Assembly (NCBI RefSeq): GCF_000716535.1
Contig: NZ_JNWV01000013.1
Location: 62,001 to 126,000, forward strand
DNA length: 64,000 nt
Direction: 5' to 3'
Source: Streptomyces flaveolus
GTDB lineage: Bacteria > Actinomycetota > Actinomycetes > Streptomycetales > Streptomycetaceae
In this document: positions 18,486 to 27,398 of the stretch, piece after piece
How the letters are laid out: each line of letters begins with the position of its first letter
How positions within the stretch are numbered: position 1 is the stretch's first letter
The notes under the pieces: generated by a model
What the model was told of the DNA's origin: nothing
Database searches by the model: none
The model's input: the letters and a program-made list of their open reading frames with translations, nothing else
Program-made: the position numbers and the translations under genes

Positions 18486-19781
18486 TCAGCCCTGCTTGAG
18501 CAGCTGGTCGCAGGCCTTGACAGCGTTGTCGAGCGCCTGCTTGGGGCTCTCCTTGCCCTGGAGCGCCTTGGCGATCTCCTGCTGGAGCGCGGTCTTCATC
18601 TGGTCGCTGAACACCACCGGCGTGTAGTTCACGGCCGTCTTCAGCGACTTGGCGGCGGCCACCCGGACCCGGGTCTCGTCGGTGCCGTCCTCCTTGGTGA
18701 AGTACGGGTCGTTCAGGGAGCCGGCGGTGCTCGGGAAGATGGCGACCTGCTTGGCGAAGGCCATCTGGTTCTTCGCGTCGGTGACGAAGTGCGCGAAGGC
18801 CACGGCCGCGGGCTTCTGCTTGGACTGCGCGTTCACCATCACGTTCTGCACGTACATGTTGACGTGGCCGGTGCTGGTGATCTGGTCGGTGATGCCGATG
18901 TTCTTGTACAGGGTCGGCGCCTGCGTCTTGAAGTTCTTCAGGTCCAGCGCGCTGCCGGGGTTCATGGCGACGGCACCGGTGAGGAACTTGTGGCCGGCCG
19001 ACTCGGGCGTGGCCGTCAGGGCCTGCGGGTCGAGCGCCTTGGCGTCGTACAACTCCTTGTACTTGGTGAGGAGTTCCACACCCTTGGCGTCGTTGAAGGA
19101 GAAGGCGGTGCCTTCCTTGTTCACCAGCTGGACGCCGTAGCGGCCGAAGTCCTCGACGGACGGCACGTTGGCGAGGGTGGCGACCTTGCCGTCGGTCTTC
19201 TTGGAGATCTGCAGGCCGTCCTCGAACAGTTCGGCGTACGTCTTCGGCGGCTGGTCGGGGTTGAGGCCGGCCTCCTTGAACAGGGCCTTGTTGTAGAACA
19301 GCGGCCCGGTGTTCAGGTACCAGGGGAACGCCCAGGTGCCCGGCAGGCCCGGGATGTCGGTGCTGCTCCACGCGCCCGGCAGGTACTCGCTCTTGTACTT
19401 CGCCGCCGCCTTGTCCTTGTCCAGGTTCAGGGCGAGCCCGGCCCTGGCGAGCGGGGCGGCCAGGTCGGGGGAGACGTTGACGACGTCGGGCAGCGTGCCG
19501 CCGGCCGCCTGCGCGCTGAGCTTGTCGGCGTAGCCCTCGGCGGGCTGGTCGACCCACTTCACGTGGGTGCCCGGGTACTTCTGCTCGAAGTCGGCGATGA
19601 CGCCCTCGAAGTACGACTTGAAGTTCGCCCTCAGGTTCCAGGTCTGGAAGGTGATGTCGCCCTGGATCTTGCCCGAGGCGTCGCCCGACGAGCTGTCGTC
19701 GTTCCCGGAGCCGCAGGCACTCAGCGGCAGCAGGGCCGCGACGGTGACAGCGGTGGCGAGGGTTCTGCGGGATATGCGCAC
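18486..19781 (-). CDS. Carbohydrate ABC transporter substrate-binding lipoprotein
   Basis: This 431-aa family 1 extracellular solute-binding protein has a signal peptide (VRISRRTLATAVTVAALLPL) and lipobox SAC at Cys ~23. Conserved stretches include ITFQTWNLRANFKSYFEGVI, LPDVVNVSPDLAAPLARAG and AMNPGSALDLKNF. The GTG at 19781 was chosen over an upstream ATG because it lies 9 nt after AAGGAG and puts the Arg-rich signal start in place. It is first in the mannoside operon and divergent from the LacI regulator across an operator. The ligand is probably a mannose-containing oligosaccharide, inferred from the glycosidases downstream. Confidence 0.92.
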   Translation of the reverse strand: MRISRRTLATAVTVAALLPLSACGSGNDDSSSGDASGKIQGDITFQTWNLRANFKSYFEGVIADFEQKYPGTHVKWVDQPAEGYADKLSAQAAGGTLPDVVNVSPDLAAPLARAGLALNLDKDKAAAKYKSEYLPGAWSSTDIPGLPGTWAFPWYLNTGPLFYNKALFKEAGLNPDQPPKTYAELFEDGLQISKKTDGKVATLANVPSVEDFGRYGVQLVNKEGTAFSFNDAKGVELLTKYKELYDAKALDPQALTATPESAGHKFLTGAVAMNPGSALDLKNFKTQAPTLYKNIGITDQITSTGHVNMYVQNVMVNAQSKQKPAAVAFAHFVTDAKNQMAFAKQVAIFPSTAGSLNDPYFTKEDGTDETRVRVAAAKSLKTAVNYTPVVFSDQMKTALQQEIAKALQGKESPKQALDNAVKACDQLLKQG

Positions 19782-19961
19782 GGCTGGAGGCTCCTTCGGA
19801 CAGCGGGCCACGGCGACGATGCCGGCCACGGGTTCAGGGGCAGACATTGCATCCTTCGGCGGAAAAATGTCAATGGATCGCGGCGAAAACTTGCTCAGGC
19901 TGAAGAAACTCGCAGGTCAGAGCGTTGAGTAAAGGCGGGGCAGGGACCTTGCCGCTGACCG

Positions 19962-19999
19962 CTAATGCGCTTTAGGCTGGTCTAGCTCAAGCGCATTAG
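19962..19999. promoter_or_regulatory. LacI-type double operator between the sugar operon and its regulator
   Basis: CTAATGCGCTT (19962-19972) and AAGCGCATTAG (19989-19999) are perfect inverted copies, 16 nt apart. Each is itself a near-palindrome around GCGC, as LacI-family boxes are. The second ends 17 nt before the regulator ATG, and the pair lies ~180 nt upstream of the binding-protein start, so it could repress both directions. Confidence 0.82.
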
Positions 20000-20015
20000 T
20001 GCTCAGTGGCAGAGA

Positions 20016-21074
20016 ATGGGAGCGGAAGTGGCGGACAAGCGTTCACCGGCGCGCCGGCCGACGATGAAGGACATCGCGCGGCGGGCCGGGGTCTCCGAGA
20101 GCGCCGTCTCCTTCGCCCTCAACGACCGGCCCGGCGTCTCCGAGGTGACCCGGGCCCGGGTGCGCCGGGTGGCCGAACAGCTCGGCTGGCGGCCGAGCAC
20201 CGCCGCGCGCCAGCTGTCCGGCGAGGGCGCGGCCACAGTCGGGTTCGTGCTGGCCCGGCCCGCGCACACCCTCGGTGTGGACTCGTTCTTCCTCCAACTG
20301 GTCTCGGGCATCCAGGAGGTGCTGGCCGAACGCCATCTCGGCCTGCTCTTCCAAGTTGTAGAGGACATTGCCGACGAATGCGCGATATACCGGGCCTGGT
20401 GGGCCGAGCACCGGGTCGACGGCGTCCTCATGGTCGACCCCCGCACCGACGACCCCCGCCCCGGCCTCCTCGACGAACTCGGCCTGCCCGCGGTGGTGAT
20501 CGGGGGCGCGCCGGCCGGGCTGAACCCCCGGCTGTCGGCGGTGTGGGCCGACGACGCCGGCGCGATGGCCGCGGTCGTCGGGGAACTGCACGCCCTGGGC
20601 CACCGGCGGATCGTGCACATCGCCGGCCTGCCCGGCCTCGCGCACACCCAGCGGCGGATGCGCAGCCTGCGGGCCGAGGCCGAACGGCGCGGCCTGACCG
20701 AGGTCCGCTCGGTGACCACCGACTACTCGGACGCCGAGGGGGCCGCCGTCACCCACCGGGTCCTGTCCGGACCCGACGCGCCCACCGCGCTCATCTACGA
20801 CAACGACGTGATGGCGGTCGCCGGGGTGGCCGCCGCGGCCGAACTCGGCTTCTCGGTGCCCGAGGACGTGTCGGTGGTCGCGTGGGAGGACTCCGCGCTG
20901 TGCCGGATGGTCAAGCCCTGGCTGTCCGCGCTGTCCCGGGACAGCGTGGCCTTCGGCCGCACCGCCGCGCGAGAGCTGCTCTGGCTGCTGGACGGGTCCT
21001 CACCGGGCACGGTCCAGGTACCGCTCCCGAAACTGATCGCCCGCCAGAGCACGGGGCCTGCACGGGGGGAGTGA
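20016..21074 (+). CDS. LacI-family transcriptional regulator of the mannoside operon
   Basis: This 352-aa regulator has an N-terminal HTH (TMKDIARRAGVSESAVSFAL, then NDRPGVS), a LacI hinge region (QLGWRPSTAARQLSG) and a periplasmic-binding-protein-like sensor domain (AVWADDAGAMAAVVGELHAL, SVVAWEDSALCRMVKPWLSA). The ATG at 20016 is given; a GTG at 20028 preceded by GGGAGCGGA is equally possible and loses only four residues. Divergent from the sugar operon, it is expected to repress it until a sugar ligand binds. Confidence 0.92.
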   Translation: MGAEVADKRSPARRPTMKDIARRAGVSESAVSFALNDRPGVSEVTRARVRRVAEQLGWRPSTAARQLSGEGAATVGFVLARPAHTLGVDSFFLQLVSGIQEVLAERHLGLLFQVVEDIADECAIYRAWWAEHRVDGVLMVDPRTDDPRPGLLDELGLPAVVIGGAPAGLNPRLSAVWADDAGAMAAVVGELHALGHRRIVHIAGLPGLAHTQRRMRSLRAEAERRGLTEVRSVTTDYSDAEGAAVTHRVLSGPDAPTALIYDNDVMAVAGVAAAAELGFSVPEDVSVVAWEDSALCRMVKPWLSALSRDSVAFGRTAARELLWLLDGSSPGTVQVPLPKLIARQSTGPARGE

Positions 21075-21088
21075 GTGCGGGGCGGGGT

Positions 21089-21635
21089 TCGCCGATCCGG
21101 GTGGGGTGCTTGAGCGGGGGGTTGGTACCGCCGGTCCGTGTGGGTGCGGGGCGGGGGCGGGTACGCCAGTGCACGTGGGGGCTTGAATCCAGTACGGTTC
21201 CGCCGGTCCCGGTGGGGGCTTGAGTGCGCGCGCCACCACCGCCCCGCCGGTGACCAGCGCGACCGCCAGCCGTTGGGCCGGGGCGAGGGAGTGCGCTGGG
21301 CGGGTACCGCCGGTCCGGGTGGGGCGCTTGAACGTGGGGTCGGTACCGCCGGTCCGCGTGGGTGTGTGCGTCGGGGGTGGGTACACCGGTGCGCGTGGGG
21401 GTTTGGGCCCAGTGCGGTACCGCGGTCTGGGTGGGGCGCTTGAGTGCGGGGTGGGTACCGCCGGTCCTGGTGCGGTGCGTGGGTCGGGGGCGGGTACGCC
21501 GGTGCGCGTCGGGGCTTGAGTTCAGTGCGGTACTGCGATCCGCGTGGGGTGCTTGAGTGCGGGGTTTGTATCGCCGATCCACGCCGGGGGCTTGGGTCGG
21601 GGTGGGCACAGCCGGTCCACGTCAGGAGCTGGACG
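21089..21635. repeat. Hierarchical minisatellite, ~37-nt units in ~113-nt higher-order repeats
   Basis: At least twelve imperfect units of 35-40 nt follow a pattern such as GTACCGCCGGTCCGCGTGGG plus a GCTTGAGTGCGGGG-like tail. Three variants alternate, so that equivalent variants recur every ~110-113 nt (boxes near 21307, 21416 and 21529; and near 21381 and 21494). A ~70-nt unrelated insert interrupts it at ~21228-21297. Since 113 is not a multiple of 3, coding is unlikely. The block fills most of the gap between the LacI gene and the methyltransferase; ~21636-21865 shows nothing else. Confidence 0.85.
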
Positions 21636-21865
21636 GGTGTGATTTGCTCGCTCGCTGTACGTGTGCCGTCGTAGCGGGCGGGGACGCGGCAAGCGGGGCC
21701 GAGCCCCGCACGGTGCCCGGCCCTCTCGCCGCCGGGGTGGCCGGGGGAGTGGCCCGGCCGCCTTCTCCGTCATGTCGCGCCGGCCGGCGGCCCGGCCCAC
21801 CCGCGCTTGGCCGCGGCGCGGCGCCCTTGTCGGTTACAACCGTCGCCTCGGACTGGACGGCCTTC

Positions 21866-22921
21866 TCAACGCTTGACGTCGTAGATGCGGTTGGTGGGGG
21901 TCTCGACGGCGAGCCGCCAGCCGTGCAGACCCACCTCGGCGGCGATCGCCTGGAGGGCTTCCGGCCCCGGGTGGTTGCCGAGCGCGTGCGGGCCGCCCTG
22001 CGACATGGCCGCCGGCAGGCACAGGACAGCCGAGGTGGAGGCGAAGGACCGGCCGATCGGGTTGATGTTCTCCCCGGGCTCGGCCGACACGTTCGGCTCG
22101 ACGACGAGGCAGCTTCCGTCGTCCGCGAGGGCCTTCTCGGCGCGCTGGAGTGCCGCACCGGGATCGCCGAGATCGTGGAGGCAGTCGAGGAACGTGATGA
22201 GGTCGTAGTCGCCACCGGGGAAGTCCTGCGCGGCGGCGACCTCGAAGGTCACCCGGTCGGCGACGCCCTCGTCCTCGGCCAGCTTGCGGGCCGTTTCGAT
22301 GGAGGGCTCGTGGAAGTCGAAGCCGTGGAAGCGGGACTGCGGAAAGGCCTTTGCCATGAGCACCGTCGAGTGGCCGAAGCCGCATCCCACGTCGGCGACC
22401 GAGGCGCCTCGCCGGAGCTTGGCCTCGACGCCCTCCAGGGCGGGCAGCCATTCCTGGACGAGGACCGCGTCGTATCCGGGCTTGAAGAAGGCGGCGACGC
22501 CCTCCGCCAGTTCCGGCCCGTAGTCCCGCCAGCTCACGCCGCCACCGTCGCGGTACGCGTCCGCCAGTGCCGCTTCGGCGCCGTAGAGGGCCTTCAGCAT
22601 GGTGAAGCCACCGCCGACATACGTCGGCAGGGAGGAGTCGGCCAGTACCGCCGCGTGCTCTTCCGGAAGGACATACGTGTTGGTCCGCGGGTCGTGCACC
22701 ACATACGCACCGGCGACCTGCGCCGCCAGCCACTCCCGGACGTACCGCTCGACGAGTCCCGTCTTCTCGGCCAGCTCGTCCGAGGTGAGCGCCCCCGCAC
22801 CCGACATCGCCCGGTACAGCCCGAGGCGGACGCCCAGAGACGTCGACACCCCCGCGAAGGCGGCCGCCTGGTCGGCGACCACCCGCTCCAGGAACTCCAT
22901 CACGCGATTCTCATCCGACAT
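21866..22921 (-). CDS. Class I SAM-dependent methyltransferase (Rv2258c-like architecture)
   Basis: This 351-aa protein has an N-terminal winged-helix-like domain (residues ~5-100, ELAEKTGLVERYVREWLAAQ) followed by a Rossmann methyltransferase fold. Motif I is VADVGCGFGHSTVLMAKAFP, then HGFDFHEPSIETARK, and a motif IV-like YDLITFLDCLHDLGDP. This layout is known in small-molecule methyltransferases of actinobacteria. The ATG at 22921 has GGAAG 9 nt upstream; a GTG two codons earlier is less well spaced. The substrate is unknown and no biosynthetic partner adjoins it. Confidence 0.87.
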   Translation of the reverse strand: MSDENRVMEFLERVVADQAAAFAGVSTSLGVRLGLYRAMSGAGALTSDELAEKTGLVERYVREWLAAQVAGAYVVHDPRTNTYVLPEEHAAVLADSSLPTYVGGGFTMLKALYGAEAALADAYRDGGGVSWRDYGPELAEGVAAFFKPGYDAVLVQEWLPALEGVEAKLRRGASVADVGCGFGHSTVLMAKAFPQSRFHGFDFHEPSIETARKLAEDEGVADRVTFEVAAAQDFPGGDYDLITFLDCLHDLGDPGAALQRAEKALADDGSCLVVEPNVSAEPGENINPIGRSFASTSAVLCLPAAMSQGGPHALGNHPGPEALQAIAAEVGLHGWRLAVETPTNRIYDVKR

Positions 22922-23053
22922 GTGCACGTACTTCCGTCCGGCGCCGCCGCGAAGCGGCCGCGCTGCTGAGGGCAGGTGGTGGCGAGGAAAAACCTCTCAT
23001 TCTGCAAACGTGTCGGAGTTCCTCCTGGTTCACACCGCCCGCCGGACAGGCTG

Positions 23054-23084
23054 CCGGCCGGGGCGGTGTCGCCGCCCCGGCCGG
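23054..23084 (-). terminator. Hairpin terminator after the subtilase gene
   Basis: A perfect 13-bp stem (CCGGCCGGGGCGG / CCGCCCCGGCCGG) with loop TGTCG lies 21 nt beyond the stop of the peptidase gene on the minus strand. Confidence 0.8.
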
Positions 23085-23105
23085 GTCATGAGGAGGGTCG
23101 GCGGG

Positions 23106-26100
23106 TCACCGGGTGATGAGGTAGGCCCGTTCGATCGTCTGGACCAGCGTGTTGCCCTGGGCGTCGGTCAGCCTGGCCCGCAGGGACACGGAGCCTGCCG
23201 TGGCCGGGTGCTTCAGCGACAGGTGGGTGCCGCCGACGGCCTCGGCGGGCTGCCAGGTGTTCCCCTCGTCGTACGACACCTCGAAGGCGAGCTTCCTGGG
23301 CTGCTGCCCGGCGGCGGCACCCTCGATGCGGAACGGCACGTCGAACCTCTGACCGGCCTTCGCGGTGCTGGCCAGGGTCAGCCTGGGGTGGAAGCGCACC
23401 ACGGACAGCGGCAGCGCGGACCAGGCGCCCTCGGGTGTCTCGTGGGAGCGGAAGGTCCATTCCGTCCTGACACGGGTGCTGACCGGCGTGCTCGCCGGGT
23501 CACGGGAGGTGTCCAGGGTCAGCTTGTACGCGCTGTCCCCGGCGGGAACGGTGTAGGTGGCGACGTCGTCGGTCGGGGAGATGCCGTGCGGGTCGGAGAT
23601 CTCCTTGCCGTCGGCCTGGAGCGAGGTCTCCGCCGGGGCGCCGGCGATGGTGTTCCAGTGCCCGGCACCGTCGTTGAACTGTGGCAGGTAGGCACTGATG
23701 ACGTTCCCGTTCCGCGCGATGCCGGGCGTGAACGCGGACGGCGCGGTGCCCGTACCGCCCAGGGCCGGGCCGAAGACGCCGACGTTGAACCGCTCGGCGT
23801 ACCTCCTGCCGGCCTGGTACGTCCTCGTGCTCCAGAGCTGGGCGTCGGGGCCGTCGCCCGCAAGGACGATGAAGTTCCACTTGATCCTGTCGCCGAGGAC
23901 GTAGTCGGTGCCGCGCAGCGGGAGGTCCACCGTGACGGGGGAGCCGAGGGAGGTGAACTCTCCGCCGGGTGCGAAGGTCTGGGCCAGGATGTCCGCCCTC
24001 TTCCCGGTGGCGGGTGAGCCGACCCGGAGATCGACCGTGGCGAGCTGCTTCCACTCGACCGTGGCGTCGAAGCCGCCCAGCCGGCCGGTGCGTTTCCAGG
24101 CCAGATGGTAGTTCACCGGCGTGCCAGTGTCCTGGTGGCTCCAGGTGCCCGAGTACTGGGCGAAGGCCTGGTCCGCGGGCAGGGCGGACCCGAGCTGTCC
24201 GACCGTGAAGCTCTGGAAACCGGGGAAGCCGTAACTGACGAGGCCCTTGTCCAGGCCGTCGCCCCGCTGCCAGCCGACGACGAGCCCGGCGTCGATGTTC
24301 TTGGCCGTCGGATCGGGCAGGGTGGCCTGGACCGGCCGGGTCTGCCGGGCGTCGATGGTGACGGTGGTGTCCGCGTCCAGCCGCATCCTCGGCTGGAACA
24401 CCAGCGCGTGGGTGGCGGAGTCGAAGCCCGGGTGGATCATGCCGCTCAGGGAGTAGTCGCCCTTGGGCAGCCGCACCGTGAGTTCGCCGTCCTCCTCGTC
24501 GGCGTAGGAGGCGTGGAAGTCGGAGTCGACGCCCTGGACCTCGGTCACGGCGTCACCGGTGGGGCGGCCGTTCTCGTCGATGTGCTTCAGCGTCAGGTCG
24601 TACATCTCGACCTCGCGCTCCACCCCGACGGCGGTGCGCACGCTGACCTTGTCGTCGGCCGAGGTGGCGGACACCGAGCCGCCGAACGTGCCGTCGGTGC
24701 TCCCGGCCCGGGTGTCGGCCGTGACGTTGGCGCTCGCCTCGCCGCCCGCCGGGACGGTGACCCGCTGCGGCGAGACCGTGAACATGCCTTCGGCGGCGGG
24801 CTTGCCGTTCACCGACAGGGCGTCCACGGACAGGTCCAGGGTGACCGGCTCCGTACCCAGGTTGCGGTACGTGAGCTGCTTCGTCACCGGCTTGTCGTCG
24901 TCGTGCGGCCACTCCTGCCTGCCGAAGTCGAGCGGTCCCTGGTCGGTGACGACGCTCTGCTCGATCGCCCGGGCGACATCGGTGCGGCCGGTGCCCTGCT
25001 GGAAGGAGCTGTACGCGCCCGGCTCGGCGGAACCGGTCAGTACCGCCTTGAGCCGCTCGCCGTCCCAGTCGGGGTGCTGCTGGGCCAGGAGGGCGGCGGC
25101 GCCGGCCACGTGCGGGGTCGCCATGGAGGTGCCGTCGAGTGTGATGTAGCCCGGTATGTCGGAGGGGTACGCCCCCTCCAGTCTGCTGCCGGGGGCCGAA
25201 GCCGCAGTGATGGCGACACCGGGCGCGGTCAGGTCGGGCTTGACGCCGCTGTCACCGACGCGCGGGCCGCGGCCGGAGAAGTCCGCGAGCCGGTCCGACT
25301 TGTCGACGGCGCCCACGGTGAGCGCGGACTCGGCACTGCCCGGGGAGGTGACCGTGTGCTCGCCCTTCCCGTCGTTGCCGGCCGCGATGACGAACAGGGT
25401 GTCGGTCTCGGCGGAGAGCCGGTTGACCGCTTCCTCCACCGGGTCGATGCCGGGGGTGTCCTCGCCGCCGAGGCTGAGGTTGACGACGTCGGCGCCCTGG
25501 GCCACCGCCCACTCCATGCCCGCGATGACGCCGGACTCCTCGCCCGAGTCGTTGTCGTTGAGCACCTTGCCGTTCAGGATCTTCGCGCCCGGGGCGACGC
25601 CCTTGTACGTGCCGCCGGACTTGGCCCCCGTCCCGGCCACGGTGGACGCCACGTGGGTGCCGTGGCCGAAGTGGTCACCGGTGTCCGGGGAGCCGGAGAA
25701 GTCCTGCTCCGCGATGACCTGGCCCGCCAGGTCGGGGTGACTCTTGTCGACCCCGGTGTCCAGGACGGCGACCTTGACGCCGGTGCCGTCGTAGCCGGCG
25801 GCCCAGGCTGCCGGGGCGCCGATCTGCGGCACGCTCCTGTCGAGGGTGCCCCGGCGCTTGCCGTCCAGCCACACCTTGTCCACCGCCGTGGAAGCGGTGA
25901 ACTCCGCCCCGGCCCGGGCATCGGCGTCGGTCCGGGCGCCGGTCACGGCGTCCCAGAACTCGGCACCGTTCTTCTTGACGGTGTGCATCGCCGCGCCGTC
26001 GATGACGGGCAGCGCACGGTCGATCTCCGCCCCGGCCCGGGTGAACGTGCTCATCGAGCGTTCCTTGCCGTGCCGGAAGGTGACGATGAGGGGCAGGTCG

Positions 26101-26474
26101 GAGCGGTGCGCGTCGTCGTAGCCGTCCGCCACCAGCTGCGTCACGTCGAAGAGCCGTGCGTCCAGCCTGCCGCCCGCCAGCAGCAGTTCGGCGTCGCCGG
26201 GCACGACACGTGTGTGACCGGCGACCTTCCGGACCGAGAACGGCACCCGCTCCCGGCCCTTCGCCCGTTCCACCCCGGTGACCCGGCCGGTGCCGTCCAT
26301 CATGACCCGGTCACCGGTGATCAGCGTCACCGTCTTCGACGCCTCGGCCGCACCGGTGCCGTTCGCGCCTTGGGCACCGCCCGGTGGTGCCGCGGCGGCT
26401 CCGCCGACTAATCCTGAGGTGAGCGCCACGGCGAGGCCGATGGCGCCCGCCAGGTATCCGCTGGGTCTGCGCAT
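23106..26474 (-). CDS. Secreted S8 family serine peptidase (subtilase), 1122 aa
   Basis: This is a large extracellular protease. The signal peptide is MRRPSGYLAGAIGLAVALTS followed by GLVGGAAAA. A propeptide-like region to ~225 includes LITGDRVMMDGTGRV and LFDVTQLVADGYDDA. The catalytic domain has Asp239 (VAVLDTGVD), His271 (GHGTHVAST), oxyanion Asn367 (AAGND) and Ser450 (DGTSMATPHVAGAAALLAQ). About 650 residues of beta-rich C-terminal domains follow. The ATG at 26474 begins a proper signal peptide. It shares N-terminal layout and motifs with the truncated subtilase at 62941, so the two are paralogues. Confidence 0.94.
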   Translation of the reverse strand: MRRPSGYLAGAIGLAVALTSGLVGGAAAAPPGGAQGANGTGAAEASKTVTLITGDRVMMDGTGRVTGVERAKGRERVPFSVRKVAGHTRVVPGDAELLLAGGRLDARLFDVTQLVADGYDDAHRSDLPLIVTFRHGKERSMSTFTRAGAEIDRALPVIDGAAMHTVKKNGAEFWDAVTGARTDADARAGAEFTASTAVDKVWLDGKRRGTLDRSVPQIGAPAAWAAGYDGTGVKVAVLDTGVDKSHPDLAGQVIAEQDFSGSPDTGDHFGHGTHVASTVAGTGAKSGGTYKGVAPGAKILNGKVLNDNDSGEESGVIAGMEWAVAQGADVVNLSLGGEDTPGIDPVEEAVNRLSAETDTLFVIAAGNDGKGEHTVTSPGSAESALTVGAVDKSDRLADFSGRGPRVGDSGVKPDLTAPGVAITAASAPGSRLEGAYPSDIPGYITLDGTSMATPHVAGAAALLAQQHPDWDGERLKAVLTGSAEPGAYSSFQQGTGRTDVARAIEQSVVTDQGPLDFGRQEWPHDDDKPVTKQLTYRNLGTEPVTLDLSVDALSVNGKPAAEGMFTVSPQRVTVPAGGEASANVTADTRAGSTDGTFGGSVSATSADDKVSVRTAVGVEREVEMYDLTLKHIDENGRPTGDAVTEVQGVDSDFHASYADEEDGELTVRLPKGDYSLSGMIHPGFDSATHALVFQPRMRLDADTTVTIDARQTRPVQATLPDPTAKNIDAGLVVGWQRGDGLDKGLVSYGFPGFQSFTVGQLGSALPADQAFAQYSGTWSHQDTGTPVNYHLAWKRTGRLGGFDATVEWKQLATVDLRVGSPATGKRADILAQTFAPGGEFTSLGSPVTVDLPLRGTDYVLGDRIKWNFIVLAGDGPDAQLWSTRTYQAGRRYAERFNVGVFGPALGGTGTAPSAFTPGIARNGNVISAYLPQFNDGAGHWNTIAGAPAETSLQADGKEISDPHGISPTDDVATYTVPAGDSAYKLTLDTSRDPASTPVSTRVRTEWTFRSHETPEGAWSALPLSVVRFHPRLTLASTAKAGQRFDVPFRIEGAAAGQQPRKLAFEVSYDEGNTWQPAEAVGGTHLSLKHPATAGSVSLRARLTDAQGNTLVQTIERAYLITR

Positions 26475-26652
26475 GGAAGTAGTCCCTGTCCTTACTCCTT
26501 GGAGGAAGCACAGAGACTGGTGCGACGATGTTTTGATCCGATGAGTAAAAGATCTCGATCGCACAAAGCGGCTCGGCATCGTTCACACGCGGATGCCGGC
26601 GAACTCGGTGCGTGGGGTCCGCGAACACGCCCCCCGGTGGGTTTCCGACGGG

Positions 26653-27198
26653 TCAGTCGTCGCCTTCGCCCACCGGCCCGGCCGCGTCTCCGATGGCCAC
26701 CCGCAGCTCGTGCATGCCCTGCAGAATGTCGATCAGGGCTTCTTCCGCCCCGCTCAGAGCCCGTCGAGTTCCGTCCTCGTCGCCCCGGTCCGCGTGCACC
26801 TGGGCGCCGAGCGCGTACACCGCCGTCATGACCGCGGCGAAGGCGGCCTCCCGGCCGGGTGGCAGTTCCTGCGCCTCGGGTTCGGAGACCTGCACCGCGG
26901 TGCGCTGCAGCCGGTTCGTCAGGACGTTGACCGCGAGGTCGGGGTTCGCTCCCAGCTGCTCCCCCCAACCGAGCAACGTCTCGAGGACGTCCTCGATCTC
27001 CCCTTCCTCGGTCAGACGGGTCGCGGCGGCGATCTCCAGCTCCGTCTTCGCCAGCAGACTGCCCAGCAGGCGCAGGCGGTCCTCTTCCTGCGGCCCCTCG
27101 GGTCGCTGTGCCGGCTCCGGCTCCGGCTCAGCCGCCAGAGCGGCCAGCGCCGCGTGGATCTGCTCAGTACTCACCGGCCGGTCGCTAGGGATGCTCAC
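26653..27198 (-). CDS. Hypothetical helical protein at the end of the export operon
   Basis: This 181-aa, acidic, soluble protein was not recognised. It has a disordered Glu/Pro-rich stretch ([20 protein letters not shown]), then mostly helical sequence ([40 protein letters not shown]). Evidence that it is real: its GTG start overlaps the stop of the 67-aa gene upstream (GTGA), it continues a chain of overlapping genes, and codon use matches its neighbours. No signal peptide or membrane segment is seen. It may be an accessory of the MacB-like exporter, by position only. Confidence 0.6.
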   Translation of the reverse strand: MSIPSDRPVSTEQIHAALAALAAEPEPEPAQRPEGPQEEDRLRLLGSLLAKTELEIAAATRLTEEGEIEDVLETLLGWGEQLGANPDLAVNVLTNRLQRTAVQVSEPEAQELPPGREAAFAAVMTAVYALGAQVHADRGDEDGTRRALSGAEEALIDILQGMHELRVAIGDAAGPVGEGDD

Positions 27199-27398
27199 GC
27201 TTCCAGCTTCACCCAGCGAATGCCTGCCCGTCCCCGTGGCACGTACGAGTCCCCGGCGAGTTCGACCACCCAGACCAGCGCTTCACCCGAGCAGACCGAA
27301 GAACGGGGGGCACCGGGTACCAGAACCGGCTCGCGCCCTCGCCGTCCGCCGCGCCTCCCGCTCGCGGAGCACGGTGGGGCGCCGCCCCTGTCTGTCAT
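27195..27398 (-). CDS. Small 67-aa protein coupled to the export permease
   Basis: A short frame (starts [20 protein letters not shown], ends [11 protein letters not shown]) whose ATG overlaps the permease stop as ATGA and whose stop overlaps the next gene as GTGA. Overlap on both sides is the main support. It has two Cys, an Arg-rich N-terminus and a hydrophobic [11 protein letters not shown] stretch too short for a clear membrane helix. It was not recognised. It could be a translated spacer that keeps ribosomes moving into the downstream gene. Confidence 0.5.
   Translation of the reverse strand: MTDRGGAPPCSASGRRGGRRGREPVLVPGAPRSSVCSGEALVWVVELAGDSYVPRGRAGIRWVKLEA

Noticed and set aside
21089..21635. 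CRISPR array
   Set aside because: The repeats are imperfect throughout, there are no unique spacers of constant length, and no cas genes are present.
21138..21674. Open frames through the minisatellite with repeated Gly/Val/Pro or PTRTGGT peptides
   Set aside because: The ~113-nt higher-order period is not a multiple of three, several frames are open at once, and no start signal is convincing.
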